The notes: generated from the letters alone by a model not told the origin. A DNA stretch of 62,784 nt from an uncultured Spirochaetaceae bacterium (GCA_902766125.1 CACXCG010000016.1:1-62784), one strand, 5' to 3'; positions 9,137-18,700 are shown, counted from the stretch's first letter. A program made the numbers and translations.

Positions 9137-10648
9137 CTACATGTTTGAATAACCCATAAGGTATTCATCAATTTGTCTTGCACATTCACGGCCTTCTGCA
9201 ATTGCCCACACAACAAGAGACTGACCTCTGTGCATGTCACCGGCGGTAAAAATTTTAGAAACGTTTGTCTTATAGCCGTCAGCAGCAACGGTATTGCGCT
9301 CCGTAAGGTTTGTTCCGAATGCCTGTGCGGTATAGTCTTCGCAGCCTAAGAAACCAGCAGCAATTAAAACCAAATCTGCAGGAAGTTCTTTTTCGCTGCC
9401 TTCGATTTCACACAGCTTACGCACTCCGTCAACCATGCGGAATTCAACCTGAACTGTTTTTACTCCGGTAAGTTTTCCGTCTTTTGAATGCAGTTCCTTA
9501 ATTGTTGTTTTATAGACTCTGGGATCATGACCGAACTTTGCAATAGATTCCTGAGCACCATAATCTGTCTTAAGAATTTTGGGCCACTCCGGCCAGGGAT
9601 TGTTTTCAGCACGTTCAACAGGAGGACAGGGCATCATCTCCAGCTGGACGACAGACTTACAGCCAAGGCGGATTACAGAACCTGTACAATCGTTTCCGGT
9701 ATCGCCTCCGCCAAGCACAATAACATTTTTATCTGCAACATCAATTCCATACTGATCAAGAAGATTTTTTGCCAGCGTTTTGTTATCTGACTCCGGATGT
9801 GATACAACGGTCTTTGTCACATTTTTCAGGAAGTCAACCGCAAACAGAATTCCACTTATACCATCGGCATTTGCAACAGAAAGCGGACGTGCTTTTTTTG
9901 CACCGCAGCATAACGCAACAGCATCAAACTCATCACAGATTTTTTTTGCATCAACAGTCTTACCGACATCTGCATTATAAACAAAGGAAACACCTTCCTG
10001 CTGCATAAGGTTTATTCTTCGCTCAATAATTTTTTTATCAAGTTTCATATTCGGAATGCCATACATAAGCAGACCGCCAGCCCTGTCTTCGCGTTCATAC
10101 ACCGTAACAGAATGTCCGCGTTTGTTAAGGGCATCGGCAACAGCAAGTCCAGAAGGTCCGGAACCAATAACGGCAACTTTTTTTCCACTTCTTACCTTTG
10201 GAATCTCCGGCTTCATGTAACCAGTTTCGTATGCTTTTTCTATAATAAAAAGTTCGTTGTCATGAACGGTAACGGCACCCTGACCCACAATCGGGTTAGC
10301 ACAGTTACAGGCTTTTTCACACAGAGCAGGACAAACACGACCTGTAAACTCTGGGAAACTTGAAGTTTTAAGCAGACGCCATGCAGCCATATCAAACTGA
10401 CCGTTATACAGCGCATCATTCCATTCGGGAATAAAATTATGAAGCGGACAGCCGGTTACCATGCCAGACAATTTTATTGCACTCTGACACATGGGAACAC
10501 CACAGTTCATACAGCGGGCAGCCTGCTTTCTACGCTCGCTTTCATCAAGTGCCGGATGAAACTCTTTGAAATTCTGGATGCGTTCTAAAGGAGGAACATC
10601 TGCATTTTCAATTCGTGCATATTCTAAAAATCCACTTGGTTTTGCCAT
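9137..10648 (-). CDS. gltD: Glutamate synthase small subunit
   Basis: Feeds electrons from NADPH through FAD and Fe-S centres to GltB. 503 residues. The N-terminal cysteine-rich region (CMNCGVPMCQ, GCPLHNFIPEWN, CPALCEKACNC) binds two 4Fe-4S clusters. The FAD-binding VAVIGSGPSGLAVAD starts near residue 155, the NAD(P)H-binding VIVLGGGDTGNDC near 310, and the C-terminal FTAGDMHRGQSLVVWAI is present. Start has AAGGAG 7 bases upstream. It lies 15 bases after gltB in the asnB operon. Confidence 0.95.
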   Translation of the reverse strand: MAKPSGFLEYARIENADVPPLERIQNFKEFHPALDESERRKQAARCMNCGVPMCQSAIKLSGMVTGCPLHNFIPEWNDALYNGQFDMAAWRLLKTSSFPEFTGRVCPALCEKACNCANPIVGQGAVTVHDNELFIIEKAYETGYMKPEIPKVRSGKKVAVIGSGPSGLAVADALNKRGHSVTVYEREDRAGGLLMYGIPNMKLDKKIIERRINLMQQEGVSFVYNADVGKTVDAKKICDEFDAVALCCGAKKARPLSVANADGISGILFAVDFLKNVTKTVVSHPESDNKTLAKNLLDQYGIDVADKNVIVLGGGDTGNDCTGSVIRLGCKSVVQLEMMPCPPVERAENNPWPEWPKILKTDYGAQESIAKFGHDPRVYKTTIKELHSKDGKLTGVKTVQVEFRMVDGVRKLCEIEGSEKELPADLVLIAAGFLGCEDYTAQAFGTNLTERNTVAADGYKTNVSKIFTAGDMHRGQSLVVWAIAEGRECARQIDEYLMGYSNM

Positions 10649-10663
10649 TGTCTACTCCTTACT

Positions 10664-13600
10664 CTATGCCGTACATTTTTTGAACGCAGACAAAACTGCA
10701 TCTTCATGATTGTATCCCTGACTTTCTTCTACAGAAATCTGAGTCATAATGCGAAGATAATCGTTAGGAATAATTTTCTTAAACAAACTGCGGTAATGCT
10801 TCCAGTCAGAAAGGATTTGCTGTGCTTTCTGAGAGCCAGTTTCCTGTGCATGCTGTTCAATCAACTGCTTTAACACAGATTCATCAGGTGTTTCATCTGC
10901 ACGACTTGAAGCATGAACAACTGTTGTTGAATCAGTAAGTTCATACATTTTTACAAGTTCATGATTCAAACGTTTGTACAGATCATGCTGTTCGTCCAGA
11001 ACGTATGCTACACCGCCGCTCATTCCTGCACACAGATTCTTGCCGGTTGATCCAAGTATTACTGCAGTTCCGCCGGTCATGTATTCAAGGCCATGGTCTC
11101 CGCAGCCTTCTGCAACAACGGTAGCACCTGAATTACGTACACAGAAACGCTCTCCCGCAATTCCGTTTATAAATGCTTTTCCGCTCGTTGCTCCAAACAG
11201 GGCAACATTTCCTGCAATAATGTTTTTGTCTGCGTCTCCTGCAAACTCTACAGGTTTTACAAGCACCAGTTTACCGCCGCTCAATCCCTTACCTAAGGCA
11301 TCATTTGCATCGCCGGTAAGTTTTATAGTTAAACCTTTAGGAATGAATGCACCAAAACTCTGACCGCCACCGCCTGTGCAGTTAACGACAAAAGTGTCAT
11401 CTTCAAGCGATGAAGCAAACTTTTTCTGCACTTCACTTCCTAAGATAGTACCCAGCGTTCTGTCTGTTGATTCTACATGAATGAGCTCTGATTGATTTTG
11501 TTTATTTACATCAGCACTGCATTTTGTAAACCACGGCAAAAGCACACATTCATCAATTGTTTTATTAAGTTTGAAATCAAATGTTGAACGATCCTGTTTC
11601 CACGTACCGCCGGATGTATCTTCTGCCTGAGCAAGAATTCTGCTTAAATCAACCAGAGATGCACGCTTGAATCCCTGCTTGTCCTTAAGCTTAAGCAGAT
11701 CTGTACGACCGCACATTTCATCCACAGAATGAACTCCAAGACGTGCCATAATTTCGCGCATTTCCTGAGCAATAAACTTCATAAAGTTTTCTACATACTC
11801 AGGCTTTCCTGCAAACTTTTTACGCAGATCACTGTTCTGGGTTGCAACACCAAACGGACAGGTATCAAGATTACAGACACGCATCATTGCACAACCCATT
11901 GTAATAAGAGGAGCAGTTGCAAATCCGAATTCTTCTGCACCAAGCAAAGATGCAATTACCACATCGCGACCGCTCATCAGTTTACCGTCTGTTTCAAGCA
12001 CAACCCGTCCGCGCAATCCGTTTTGAATCAGAGTCTGATGCGTTTCTGCAAGACCAAGTTCCCAGGGAAGACCTGCATGATGAATTGAGCTGATAGGAGC
12101 AGCACCTGTTCCACCGTCGTGACCGCTAATCAGAATAACCTGAGCGCCAGCCTTTGCAACACCGGTAGCAATTGTTCCGACACCGGCTTCACTTACCAGT
12201 TTGACAGAAATGCGTGCTGCACGGTTAGCATTTTTCAAATCGTAAATCAACTGAGCAAGATCCTCAATTGAATAGATATCGTGATGTGGCGGCGGAGAAA
12301 TAAGACTTACTCCGGGAGTTGCATAACGTGTGTTTGCAATCCAGGGATAGACTTTCTTACCGGGAAGATGTCCGCCTTCACCGGGCTTTGCACCCTGAGC
12401 CATTTTAATCTGCAGTTCAACTGCAGACAGAAGGTATTCTTCAGTAACACCAAAGCGACCTGATGCAATCTGCTTAATTGCAGAATTATATTTTGTTCCA
12501 AGACGTTCTGGTTTTTCACCGCCTTCACCGCTGTTGCTTTTTCCATGCAGATGGTTCATTGCCTCTGCCATACACTTATGTGCTTCTTCACTAATTGAAC
12601 CGTAACTCATTGCACCGGTCTTAAACCGCTGAACAATTGATTCAACAGGTTCAACTTCTTCCACAGGAATTTCTTTCTGTGCGTCAAAGTTAAAGTCAAG
12701 CATGGCACGCAAGGTATGCGGATGTTCATTTGAGTCAACCAGTGCAGTATATTCCTTAAAGCGCTTATAATCTGCATTACGGGTTGCCTGCTGTAAAGCA
12801 ATAATTGTTTCGGGATTATACAGATGGTCTTCTGCATGAGGTCCACGGCGTGACTTATGATAACCGACAGAATCAAGGTGTGTATTTACCGTAAGACCTA
12901 ACGGATCAAATGCCTGATTGTGATGATAGTTTACATCGTCTTCAATTTCTTTAAGACCAATTCCACCGACGCGACTGACTGTATTTGTAAAGTATGCATC
13001 AATAACATCCTGCGCAATACCGACTGCTTCAAAAATCTGTGCAGACTGATAAGACTGAATGGTACTGATTCCCATCTTTGCAGCAATTTTTACAATACCG
13101 TTTATGATTGCTTTGTTATAATCGTCAATTGCAGTGTGATAATCTTTATCGAGCAGCTTCTGATCAATAAGTTCGGCAATACATTCATGTGCAAGGTACG
13201 GATTGATTGCGCGGGCACCATAACCAAGACACATTGCAGCCTGATGAACATCACGCACTTCTGCGCTTTCAAGAATAATTGAGATTGCAGTGCGTTTTTT
13301 TGTACGGATTAAATACTGTTCTACAGCAGAAACTGCTAACAGTGAAGGAATTGCAACATGCGTTTCATCAACACCACGATCACTCAGTACGATTATATTT
13401 GCACCATCGCGATAGTTCCTGTCGATTTCAACAAACACTTTGTCAATTGCTTCTTTTAATGATGTATTTTTGTAATACAGAATGGAAACTGTTGCAACTT
13501 TGAATCCCGGCTTAGACATAGATTTTATTTTCATCATGTCTACTCCGGTAAGAATCGGGTTGTTTATCTCAAGAACCGTACAGCATGAACTTTCCGGCTT

Positions 13601-15259
13601 AAGCATATTTCCGTCTTTACCCAGATAAACCGTTGTATCCGTAACGATTTTTTCACGCAGACTGTCAATCGGAGGATTTGTAACCTGAGCAAACAGCTGC
13701 TTAAAGTAAGAAAACAGCGGCTGATGTTTCTGCGACATAACTGCAAGCGGAGTATCTATACCCATAGCACCAGTTGGTTCAATTCCATTCTTTGCCATAG
13801 GTAAGATCATTTCGTTTACATCTTCGTAGTTCCAGCCGAATGCACGATAAATCTTATCGCGTTCTTCCTGTGTATACGTTGGGATTTTATGGTTAGGAAT
13901 TTTTAAATCTGAAAGATGAACAAGATTGGTATCAAGCCATTCACCGTAAGGATACAGTGACGCATACTGATTTTTACATTCTTCATCGCTGATGATTTTT
14001 TTGTTTACCGTATCAACAAGAAGAATTTTTCCAGGCATAAGGCGTGATTTTTGCTTTATGTTCTTTTCAGGGATATCAAGCACACCAACTTCACTGGAAA
14101 GAATAAGCATACCGTCATTCGTGATATAGTAGCGGCTGGGGCGAAGTCCGTTTCGGTCAAGCGTTGCACCCAGCACATCACCGTCACTGAATAGAATTGC
14201 AGCAGGTCCGTCCCAGCTTTCCATCATTGTTGCCCAGTAATGATAGAAGTCTCGTTTCTGCGAACTCATCTGCTCATCATGCTTCCAGGGCTCAGGAATA
14301 CAAACCATAACTGCAAGCGCAAGCGGCATTCCGTTCATTACCAGAAATTCCAAAGTGTTGTCAAACATTGCTGAATCGCTTCCGGTTGTATCAACTGCAG
14401 GAAGAATTTTATTCATATCTTCATCAGAAATTTTTGAAGAACACAAAGTCTCTTCGCGTGCAAGCATACGGTCAACATTACCGCGGATTGTATTTATTTC
14501 ACCGTTGTGTGCAATAAAACGGTTTGGATGAGCACGCTGCCAGCTGGGATTAGTGTTAGTACTGAAACGAGAATGAACAATTGCAAGCGCAGAAGTATAT
14601 TTGTCTGACTGCAGATCATTGTAGAATGTGCGCAGTTCATGCACTAAGAACATTCCCTTGTATACAATCGTGCGACTGGAAAAAGAACAGACGTATGTAT
14701 CAAGCTGAGAATGCTCAAACTGTCTGCGAAGAATGTACAGCTTGCGGTCAAAATCAAGTCCACGGCTTACATTTTTGGGACGCGCAATAAAGCACTGCAC
14801 AATGCACGGCATGCACTCACGGGCTTTCTGCCCCAGCACGTTTTCATTTACAGGAACAGATCTCCAGCCAAGAACGGTCAGTTCTTCTTTACCAGCAAGA
14901 TGTTCTATCATGCGCTGAGCTTTTGCACGGACAAATGAATCAACAGGGAAGAAAAACATTCCGATTCCATAATCACGTTCGTCACCAAGACTGTCACATA
15001 CAGTTCCGTTAAGCGAAACAATCTGACCAGACTTTGCTACTTCTGTAAAAAATGAATGACTTATCTGAACAAGGATTCCTACACCGTCACCCGTCTGACC
15101 GCTTGCATCTTTTCCTGCACGATGCTCAAGCTTTTCAACGATGCACAGGGCATTGTCTACGATTTTATGACTTTTGGTTCCATCGATATTTACGACTGCA
15201 CCGATTCCACAGTTATCATGTTCAAAACTTGATTCGTAAAGCGTCTTAGTATGCTTCAT
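10664..15259 (-). CDS. gltB: Glutamate synthase large subunit
   Basis: Transfers the glutamine amide to 2-oxoglutarate, giving two glutamate. 1531 residues from the chosen start. A short propeptide precedes Cys17 (HDNCGIGAVV), the class II amidotransferase nucleophile. Then come the central domain, the FMN/2-oxoglutarate domain (GEGGEKPERLGTKYNSAIKQ, PGEGGHLPGKKV, SGHDGGTGAAP), a cysteine-rich CNLDTCPFGVATQ cluster site and the C-terminal beta-helix domain with GGGGQSFGAF. The start at 15259 has TTGGAGG 8 bases upstream and overlaps the asnB stop by 14 bases. An in-frame ATG at 15349 adds 30 residues without family similarity and is rejected. Confidence 0.95.
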   Translation of the reverse strand: MKHTKTLYESSFEHDNCGIGAVVNIDGTKSHKIVDNALCIVEKLEHRAGKDASGQTGDGVGILVQISHSFFTEVAKSGQIVSLNGTVCDSLGDERDYGIGMFFFPVDSFVRAKAQRMIEHLAGKEELTVLGWRSVPVNENVLGQKARECMPCIVQCFIARPKNVSRGLDFDRKLYILRRQFEHSQLDTYVCSFSSRTIVYKGMFLVHELRTFYNDLQSDKYTSALAIVHSRFSTNTNPSWQRAHPNRFIAHNGEINTIRGNVDRMLAREETLCSSKISDEDMNKILPAVDTTGSDSAMFDNTLEFLVMNGMPLALAVMVCIPEPWKHDEQMSSQKRDFYHYWATMMESWDGPAAILFSDGDVLGATLDRNGLRPSRYYITNDGMLILSSEVGVLDIPEKNIKQKSRLMPGKILLVDTVNKKIISDEECKNQYASLYPYGEWLDTNLVHLSDLKIPNHKIPTYTQEERDKIYRAFGWNYEDVNEMILPMAKNGIEPTGAMGIDTPLAVMSQKHQPLFSYFKQLFAQVTNPPIDSLREKIVTDTTVYLGKDGNMLKPESSCCTVLEINNPILTGVDMMKIKSMSKPGFKVATVSILYYKNTSLKEAIDKVFVEIDRNYRDGANIIVLSDRGVDETHVAIPSLLAVSAVEQYLIRTKKRTAISIILESAEVRDVHQAAMCLGYGARAINPYLAHECIAELIDQKLLDKDYHTAIDDYNKAIINGIVKIAAKMGISTIQSYQSAQIFEAVGIAQDVIDAYFTNTVSRVGGIGLKEIEDDVNYHHNQAFDPLGLTVNTHLDSVGYHKSRRGPHAEDHLYNPETIIALQQATRNADYKRFKEYTALVDSNEHPHTLRAMLDFNFDAQKEIPVEEVEPVESIVQRFKTGAMSYGSISEEAHKCMAEAMNHLHGKSNSGEGGEKPERLGTKYNSAIKQIASGRFGVTEEYLLSAVELQIKMAQGAKPGEGGHLPGKKVYPWIANTRYATPGVSLISPPPHHDIYSIEDLAQLIYDLKNANRAARISVKLVSEAGVGTIATGVAKAGAQVILISGHDGGTGAAPISSIHHAGLPWELGLAETHQTLIQNGLRGRVVLETDGKLMSGRDVVIASLLGAEEFGFATAPLITMGCAMMRVCNLDTCPFGVATQNSDLRKKFAGKPEYVENFMKFIAQEMREIMARLGVHSVDEMCGRTDLLKLKDKQGFKRASLVDLSRILAQAEDTSGGTWKQDRSTFDFKLNKTIDECVLLPWFTKCSADVNKQNQSELIHVESTDRTLGTILGSEVQKKFASSLEDDTFVVNCTGGGGQSFGAFIPKGLTIKLTGDANDALGKGLSGGKLVLVKPVEFAGDADKNIIAGNVALFGATSGKAFINGIAGERFCVRNSGATVVAEGCGDHGLEYMTGGTAVILGSTGKNLCAGMSGGVAYVLDEQHDLYKRLNHELVKMYELTDSTTVVHASSRADETPDESVLKQLIEQHAQETGSQKAQQILSDWKHYRSLFKKIIPNDYLRIMTQISVEESQGYNHEDAVLSAFKKCTA

Positions 15260-17015
15260 TGTGAACGCCTCCAATTGCTCTTCCCGAAGGTTCATCCATA
15301 TTCTTCCAGGCTGCATCCCATTCCAGAGCTTTTGCAGTACTGCAAGCAACTCCTGCTTCGTGCGGAACTACACGTGCAGCACTGTCACTGGGGAACAGAC
15401 GGCTGTAAATCTCACGGTAATAGTATTCTTCTTTTGTCTTTGGCGGATTAACAGGGAATCTGTTTTCGCGGCGGGCAAATTCTGCATCGCTTACTTTTTG
15501 TTCTGTCATCTGTTTGAGCGTATCAATCCAGCTGTATCCTACACCATCGCTGAACTGCTCTTTCTGGCGCCATACAATTTCTTTGGGAAGCATATCTTCA
15601 AAAGCTTTGCGCAAAACCCATTTTTCTATTCTCTGTTTTCCGTCGGCAAGTTTGATGCTCATTTTGTCAGTCGGATTCAGATTCATGGCAATATCTATAA
15701 AATCTTTATCAAGGAACGGAACACGTCCTTCAACACCCCATGCCATGAGCGATTTGTTTGCACGAAGACAATCATACAAATGCAGCTTACTCATTTTCCT
15801 GACCAGTTCTTCATGGAACTCGCGTGCATCAGGTGCCTTGTGGAAATACAGATATCCGCCAAACAGTTCGTCACTTCCTTCACCGGAAAGAACCATTTTA
15901 ATTCCCATTGATTTTATAACGCGGGCAAGAAGATACATTGGTGTACTTGCGCGTACCGTTGTAATGTCATAAGTTTCAATGTGATAAATTACATCCGGCA
16001 GAGCATCAAGTGCTTCCTGAATGGTAAAATGAATTTCATGGTGAATCGTTCCAATATAATCTGCGGCTTTCTGAGCTGCAATCAGATCAGGAGAACCTTC
16101 AAGTCCAACTGCAAACGAATGCAGCTGAGGCCACCACGCACTTTCTTTACTGTCAGTTTCAATTCTTTTTTTACTGAACTTCTGTGTAACGGCTGCAATG
16201 ATGGAAGAATCCAGACCACCGCTCAACAAAACTCCGTAGGGAACATCGCTCATAAGCTGAGACTTAACTGCAGTTTCCAATCCGTTACGAATTTTTTCAA
16301 TGACAGAAGGATTAATAACCTCTCCTTTTTCATCGCATGCACGGGGAGAATCTTTTACCGCATCATACGTCTGCCACAAACGGTTATACCAGACAACAGG
16401 TTTCTTTACGCTGTCAGAACTGCCACTCCACAAATAAGTTCCGTTAGGAAACTCTTCTATTGTTACGCAATGTCCTTCGAGCGCTTTTAATTCACTTGCA
16501 ACATAATATCGTCCCGCTTTATCCCATCCCTGATACAGAGGAATAACACCAATCTGATCACGGGAAACAAGATATGTATCACGGGCACTGTCATACAGCG
16601 CAAAAGCAAAAATACCGGAAAGCTGTTCGATCATTGAAGCAAAATCGCTGCCCTCTGCAACGCATTTTTTGTATAAGGGAATTATTACTTCACAGTCACT
16701 CTGCGTTTTAAACTGATAACTGTCCTTGAACTGCGCACGGATTGCTTTGTGATTGTAGATTTCTCCGTTTACCGCAAGAATGATTGTACCGTCATCGCTT
16801 ACCAGAGGCTGCTTACCGCTAAGCGGATCAACAATAGCAAGTCGTTCATGACTCAGGATTGCATTATTTCCTGTATAGACTCCGCTCCAATCCGGACCAC
16901 GATGTCGAATCGTCTTACTCATCTCAAGAATCTGAGAACGAAGTTCTTCACGCAGGCCGTCAGCAAGTGGGGCACTACCGCTTGATAAATCAAATGCTCC
17001 AACAAAACCGCACAT
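15246..17015 (-). CDS. asnB: Asparagine synthetase B (glutamine-hydrolysing)
   Basis: Aspartate plus glutamine and ATP gives asparagine. 589 residues. The processed N-terminus MCGFVGAF exposes nucleophile Cys2. SHERLAIVDP and VNGEIYNH belong to the glutaminase domain. The synthetase PP-loop SGGLDSSIIAA lies near residue 255 and GEGSDELFGGY near 375. The start at 17015 is chosen because the glutaminase Cys must be residue 2; AGGAGG lies 5 bases upstream. The longer reading from 17045 would begin inside the leader. First gene of asnB-gltB-gltD-purF, all glutamine-using enzymes, behind a terminator leader. Confidence 0.95.
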   Translation of the reverse strand: MCGFVGAFDLSSGSAPLADGLREELRSQILEMSKTIRHRGPDWSGVYTGNNAILSHERLAIVDPLSGKQPLVSDDGTIILAVNGEIYNHKAIRAQFKDSYQFKTQSDCEVIIPLYKKCVAEGSDFASMIEQLSGIFAFALYDSARDTYLVSRDQIGVIPLYQGWDKAGRYYVASELKALEGHCVTIEEFPNGTYLWSGSSDSVKKPVVWYNRLWQTYDAVKDSPRACDEKGEVINPSVIEKIRNGLETAVKSQLMSDVPYGVLLSGGLDSSIIAAVTQKFSKKRIETDSKESAWWPQLHSFAVGLEGSPDLIAAQKAADYIGTIHHEIHFTIQEALDALPDVIYHIETYDITTVRASTPMYLLARVIKSMGIKMVLSGEGSDELFGGYLYFHKAPDAREFHEELVRKMSKLHLYDCLRANKSLMAWGVEGRVPFLDKDFIDIAMNLNPTDKMSIKLADGKQRIEKWVLRKAFEDMLPKEIVWRQKEQFSDGVGYSWIDTLKQMTEQKVSDAEFARRENRFPVNPPKTKEEYYYREIYSRLFPSDSAARVVPHEAGVACSTAKALEWDAAWKNMDEPSGRAIGGVHNEAY

Positions 17016-17043
17016 AGCATCCTCCTGATAATCATTTTTGCAC

Positions 17044-17108
17044 AAAAAAAAGAGGCCGTAGACACAACCCCTGCGATTACAAGGATTCTATCCACGACCT
17101 CTTTGTCG
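17044..17108 (-). promoter_or_regulatory. asnB leader: ANTAR-type hexaloop stem overlapping an intrinsic terminator
   Basis: P1 is stem CGAC/GTCG (17095-17108) with loop AAAGAG (A1, G4), nearly the same sequence as P1 of glnN. The terminator pairs AGAGGTCGTGGA (17102-17091) with TCTACGGCCTCT (17062-17051), 12 pairs including two G-U, and ends in seven U (17050-17044). The 5' terminator arm uses the P1 loop and 3' arm, so the two exclude each other. Between the arms, an 8-bp stem AATCCTTG/CAGGGGTT (17066-17087) has a hexaloop UAAUCG. That loop lacks A1/G4, so its role as P2 is uncertain. Confidence 0.8.
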
Positions 17109-17116
17109 ATACTTAC

Positions 17117-17146
17117 CTTATACCGCAATGGAGGCCCCTTTGTCAA
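17117..17146 (-). promoter_or_regulatory. asnB operon promoter
   Basis: TTGACA (17146-17141), 18-bp spacer, TATAAG (17122-17117). P1 of the leader starts eight bases after the -10, close to the expected transcription start. Confidence 0.8.
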
Positions 17147-17151
17147 TAAGG

Positions 17152-17179
17152 TTGCAAAATGATTTTATTGTGCTACAAT
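17152..17179 (+). promoter_or_regulatory. arfB promoter (leaderless)
   Basis: TTGCAA (17152-17157), 16-bp spacer, TACAAT (17174-17179). The ATG follows 7 bases after the -10, so transcription should start at or next to it. No Shine-Dalgarno is possible. It is divergent from the asnB promoter. Confidence 0.7.
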
Positions 17180-17186
17180 ATACTAT

Positions 17187-17606
17187 ATGAACAAACAGGA
17201 ACTGCATGATTCAATTATAAATAATGCTCAGATTACGTTTGCAAGAAGCGGCGGTAAAGGCGGACAGAATGTAAACAAGGTTAACACAAAAGTCTGCCTG
17301 CAGCTTTCTGTTTCTGACATCGGAGGAATTTCTGACGAAGAACGCGCACGGTTACGCATCAAACTTGCTTCAATCATAAACTCAGAAGGAAAACTGTATC
17401 TGAATGTTGATGATGAACGCTTTCAGGAAGTTAACAGAAAAATTGCTCTGGCACGAATTGAAAACCGAATTGTACAGGCGGTAATCATTCCCAAAAAACG
17501 AAAGGCGACAAAACCTACAAAGGCAAGTAAGGAACGAAAACTCAAATTAAAACGGATCCGCTCAGAACTTAAAAAAAACAGAAGTAAAGTTACATTTCAA
17601 CCATAA
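17187..17606 (+). CDS. arfB: Peptidyl-tRNA hydrolase ArfB-like ribosome rescue factor
   Basis: Releases peptides from ribosomes stalled at the end of broken mRNAs. 139 residues, usual family size. The RF-type catalytic motif is SGGKGGQNVNKVNT near residue 20, with GGQ. The basic C-terminal tail (KKRKATKPTKASKERKLKLKR) is the part that enters the empty mRNA channel. It appears to be leaderless (see promoter). It ends 17 bases inside the end of the convergent gene at 17590-17985. Alternative names are YaeJ or ICT1-like. Confidence 0.92.
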   Translation: MNKQELHDSIINNAQITFARSGGKGGQNVNKVNTKVCLQLSVSDIGGISDEERARLRIKLASIINSEGKLYLNVDDERFQEVNRKIALARIENRIVQAVIIPKKRKATKPTKASKERKLKLKRIRSELKKNRSKVTFQP

Positions 17607-17985
17607 CCGGCTTTACGGGATCATCAAGATAGATGATATGATTTAATTCTGCAGTAACAACACAGTCGTTTGTTTCAAGTTCTTTTATGAGTGCACGCAA
17701 TTCTGAACCAGTGTAATCATGCGAAAGGTTTACGGCACACCAGCTGAAATTAGTGTAGCGGTACATAATCGTCATGTTGTATTTAGCAAGCAGCTGTTCT
17801 AACTGCTGATCGGTGCAGTCTTCGGTAAGACAGATGAGCAGACTGTCGTGAGAAAAAAGCGGCTTTCCGTCTTCAAGATAATCACGGTCTAATTCTATTG
17901 GTTCAAGTTTTTGTGCACGGGAGAAACTGAAAAGCGGAATTGCACAGAATAAAATGACGGCACAGGCAAAAAACTGTCTTCTCAT
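17590..17985 (-). CDS. Small exported protein, possibly subtilase-prodomain-like
   Basis: 131 residues. A signal peptide is clear (MRRQFFACAVILFCAIPLFSFSRA). The mature part has the pattern of a small alpha/beta fold (LICLTEDCTDQQLEQLLAKY, then WCAVNL and a closing VVTAELNHI) that resembles subtilisin propeptide/fervidolysin N-terminal prodomains. The resemblance is my inference; no protease follows. Last gene of the leftward moxR-bat-smr-dnaJ run. Its 3' end overlaps arfB by 17 bases. It could act as a periplasmic inhibitor or chaperone-like protein, but function is not known. Confidence 0.7.
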   Translation of the reverse strand: MRRQFFACAVILFCAIPLFSFSRAQKLEPIELDRDYLEDGKPLFSHDSLLICLTEDCTDQQLEQLLAKYNMTIMYRYTNFSWCAVNLSHDYTGSELRALIKELETNDCVVTAELNHIIYLDDPVKPVMVEM

Positions 17986-18035
17986 GCATCATCCTCCATA
18001 CATAAAACACATGCAGGAAAGAAGCGTAACAGATT

Positions 18036-18632
18036 TTATCGTCCGGTAAAAATAAATTTAAGCGCAGAGAACATGCTGGACAACCCCTTACCGATAGCAA
18101 TAAAACATAAGAGATTGACCGGGAAAAAGAGAACAAGCAAACCTAACAGACCTAAAGCCGACTGAAGTAAACCCCGGCAAACCTGTCCCCAGGCTTCGGC
18201 ACGGGTTGGTTTTTCTGTGTTGCGTGAAGTGTAGGTATATGTATAGTGATTGCCTGTATTTTGCGTCTGATTGTTACCGCTTGAATACTGACCGTTAAAG
18301 AATTCCCAGAAGGGGTCTCCCTGTCCGCCGTACCCGAATCCAGACTGTCCGTTCCAGTCGTAATAGCGTTCCCGCTGCTGTGTACCGTACGAATTGTACG
18401 AACTGTGTGACGCGTAAGAATCTGTTGAGCCGTAGGAATCATACTGACGACGTTTTGTTTCATCACCCAGTACAGAATACGCTGCATTTATCTGCTTGAA
18501 TTTTTCTTCTGCGCTTGCGTCTCCCGGATTGCGGTCGGGATGATACTTAAAAGCGAGGTTTCGGTATGCTTTTTTTATCTCGTCAGCTGTAGCAGTTTTT
18601 GTCAGCCCGAGTGTTGCGTATAAGTCTTCCAT
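18036..18632 (-). CDS. DnaJ-domain membrane protein
   Basis: 198 residues. The N-terminal J domain (1-68) begins [21 protein letters not shown] and has the HPD motif in [10 protein letters not shown], so it should stimulate an Hsp70. A Gly/Ser/Tyr-rich linker (70-125) follows, then a C-terminal hydrophobic segment (about 150-185) that looks membrane-bound. It lacks the zinc-finger and substrate domains of true DnaJ. AAGAAGAG precedes the start. Located after smr and the bat genes, so it may assist that membrane complex. Confidence 0.9.
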   Translation of the reverse strand: MEDLYATLGLTKTATADEIKKAYRNLAFKYHPDRNPGDASAEEKFKQINAAYSVLGDETKRRQYDSYGSTDSYASHSSYNSYGTQQRERYYDWNGQSGFGYGGQGDPFWEFFNGQYSSGNNQTQNTGNHYTYTYTSRNTEKPTRAEAWGQVCRGLLQSALGLLGLLVLFFPVNLLCFIAIGKGLSSMFSALKFIFTGR

Positions 18633-18700
18633 AGGCTCTTCTTAAAGATACATAAAAAATCTCTTGTGTGCAAGTTTTTTTTATCACTTATAACAAAATT

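Noticed and set aside
17128..17146. A further CCCCTTTGTC block near the asnB promoter that looks like P1
   Set aside because: It is the promoter -35 and spacer, upstream of transcription, and lacks the matching second stem arm.
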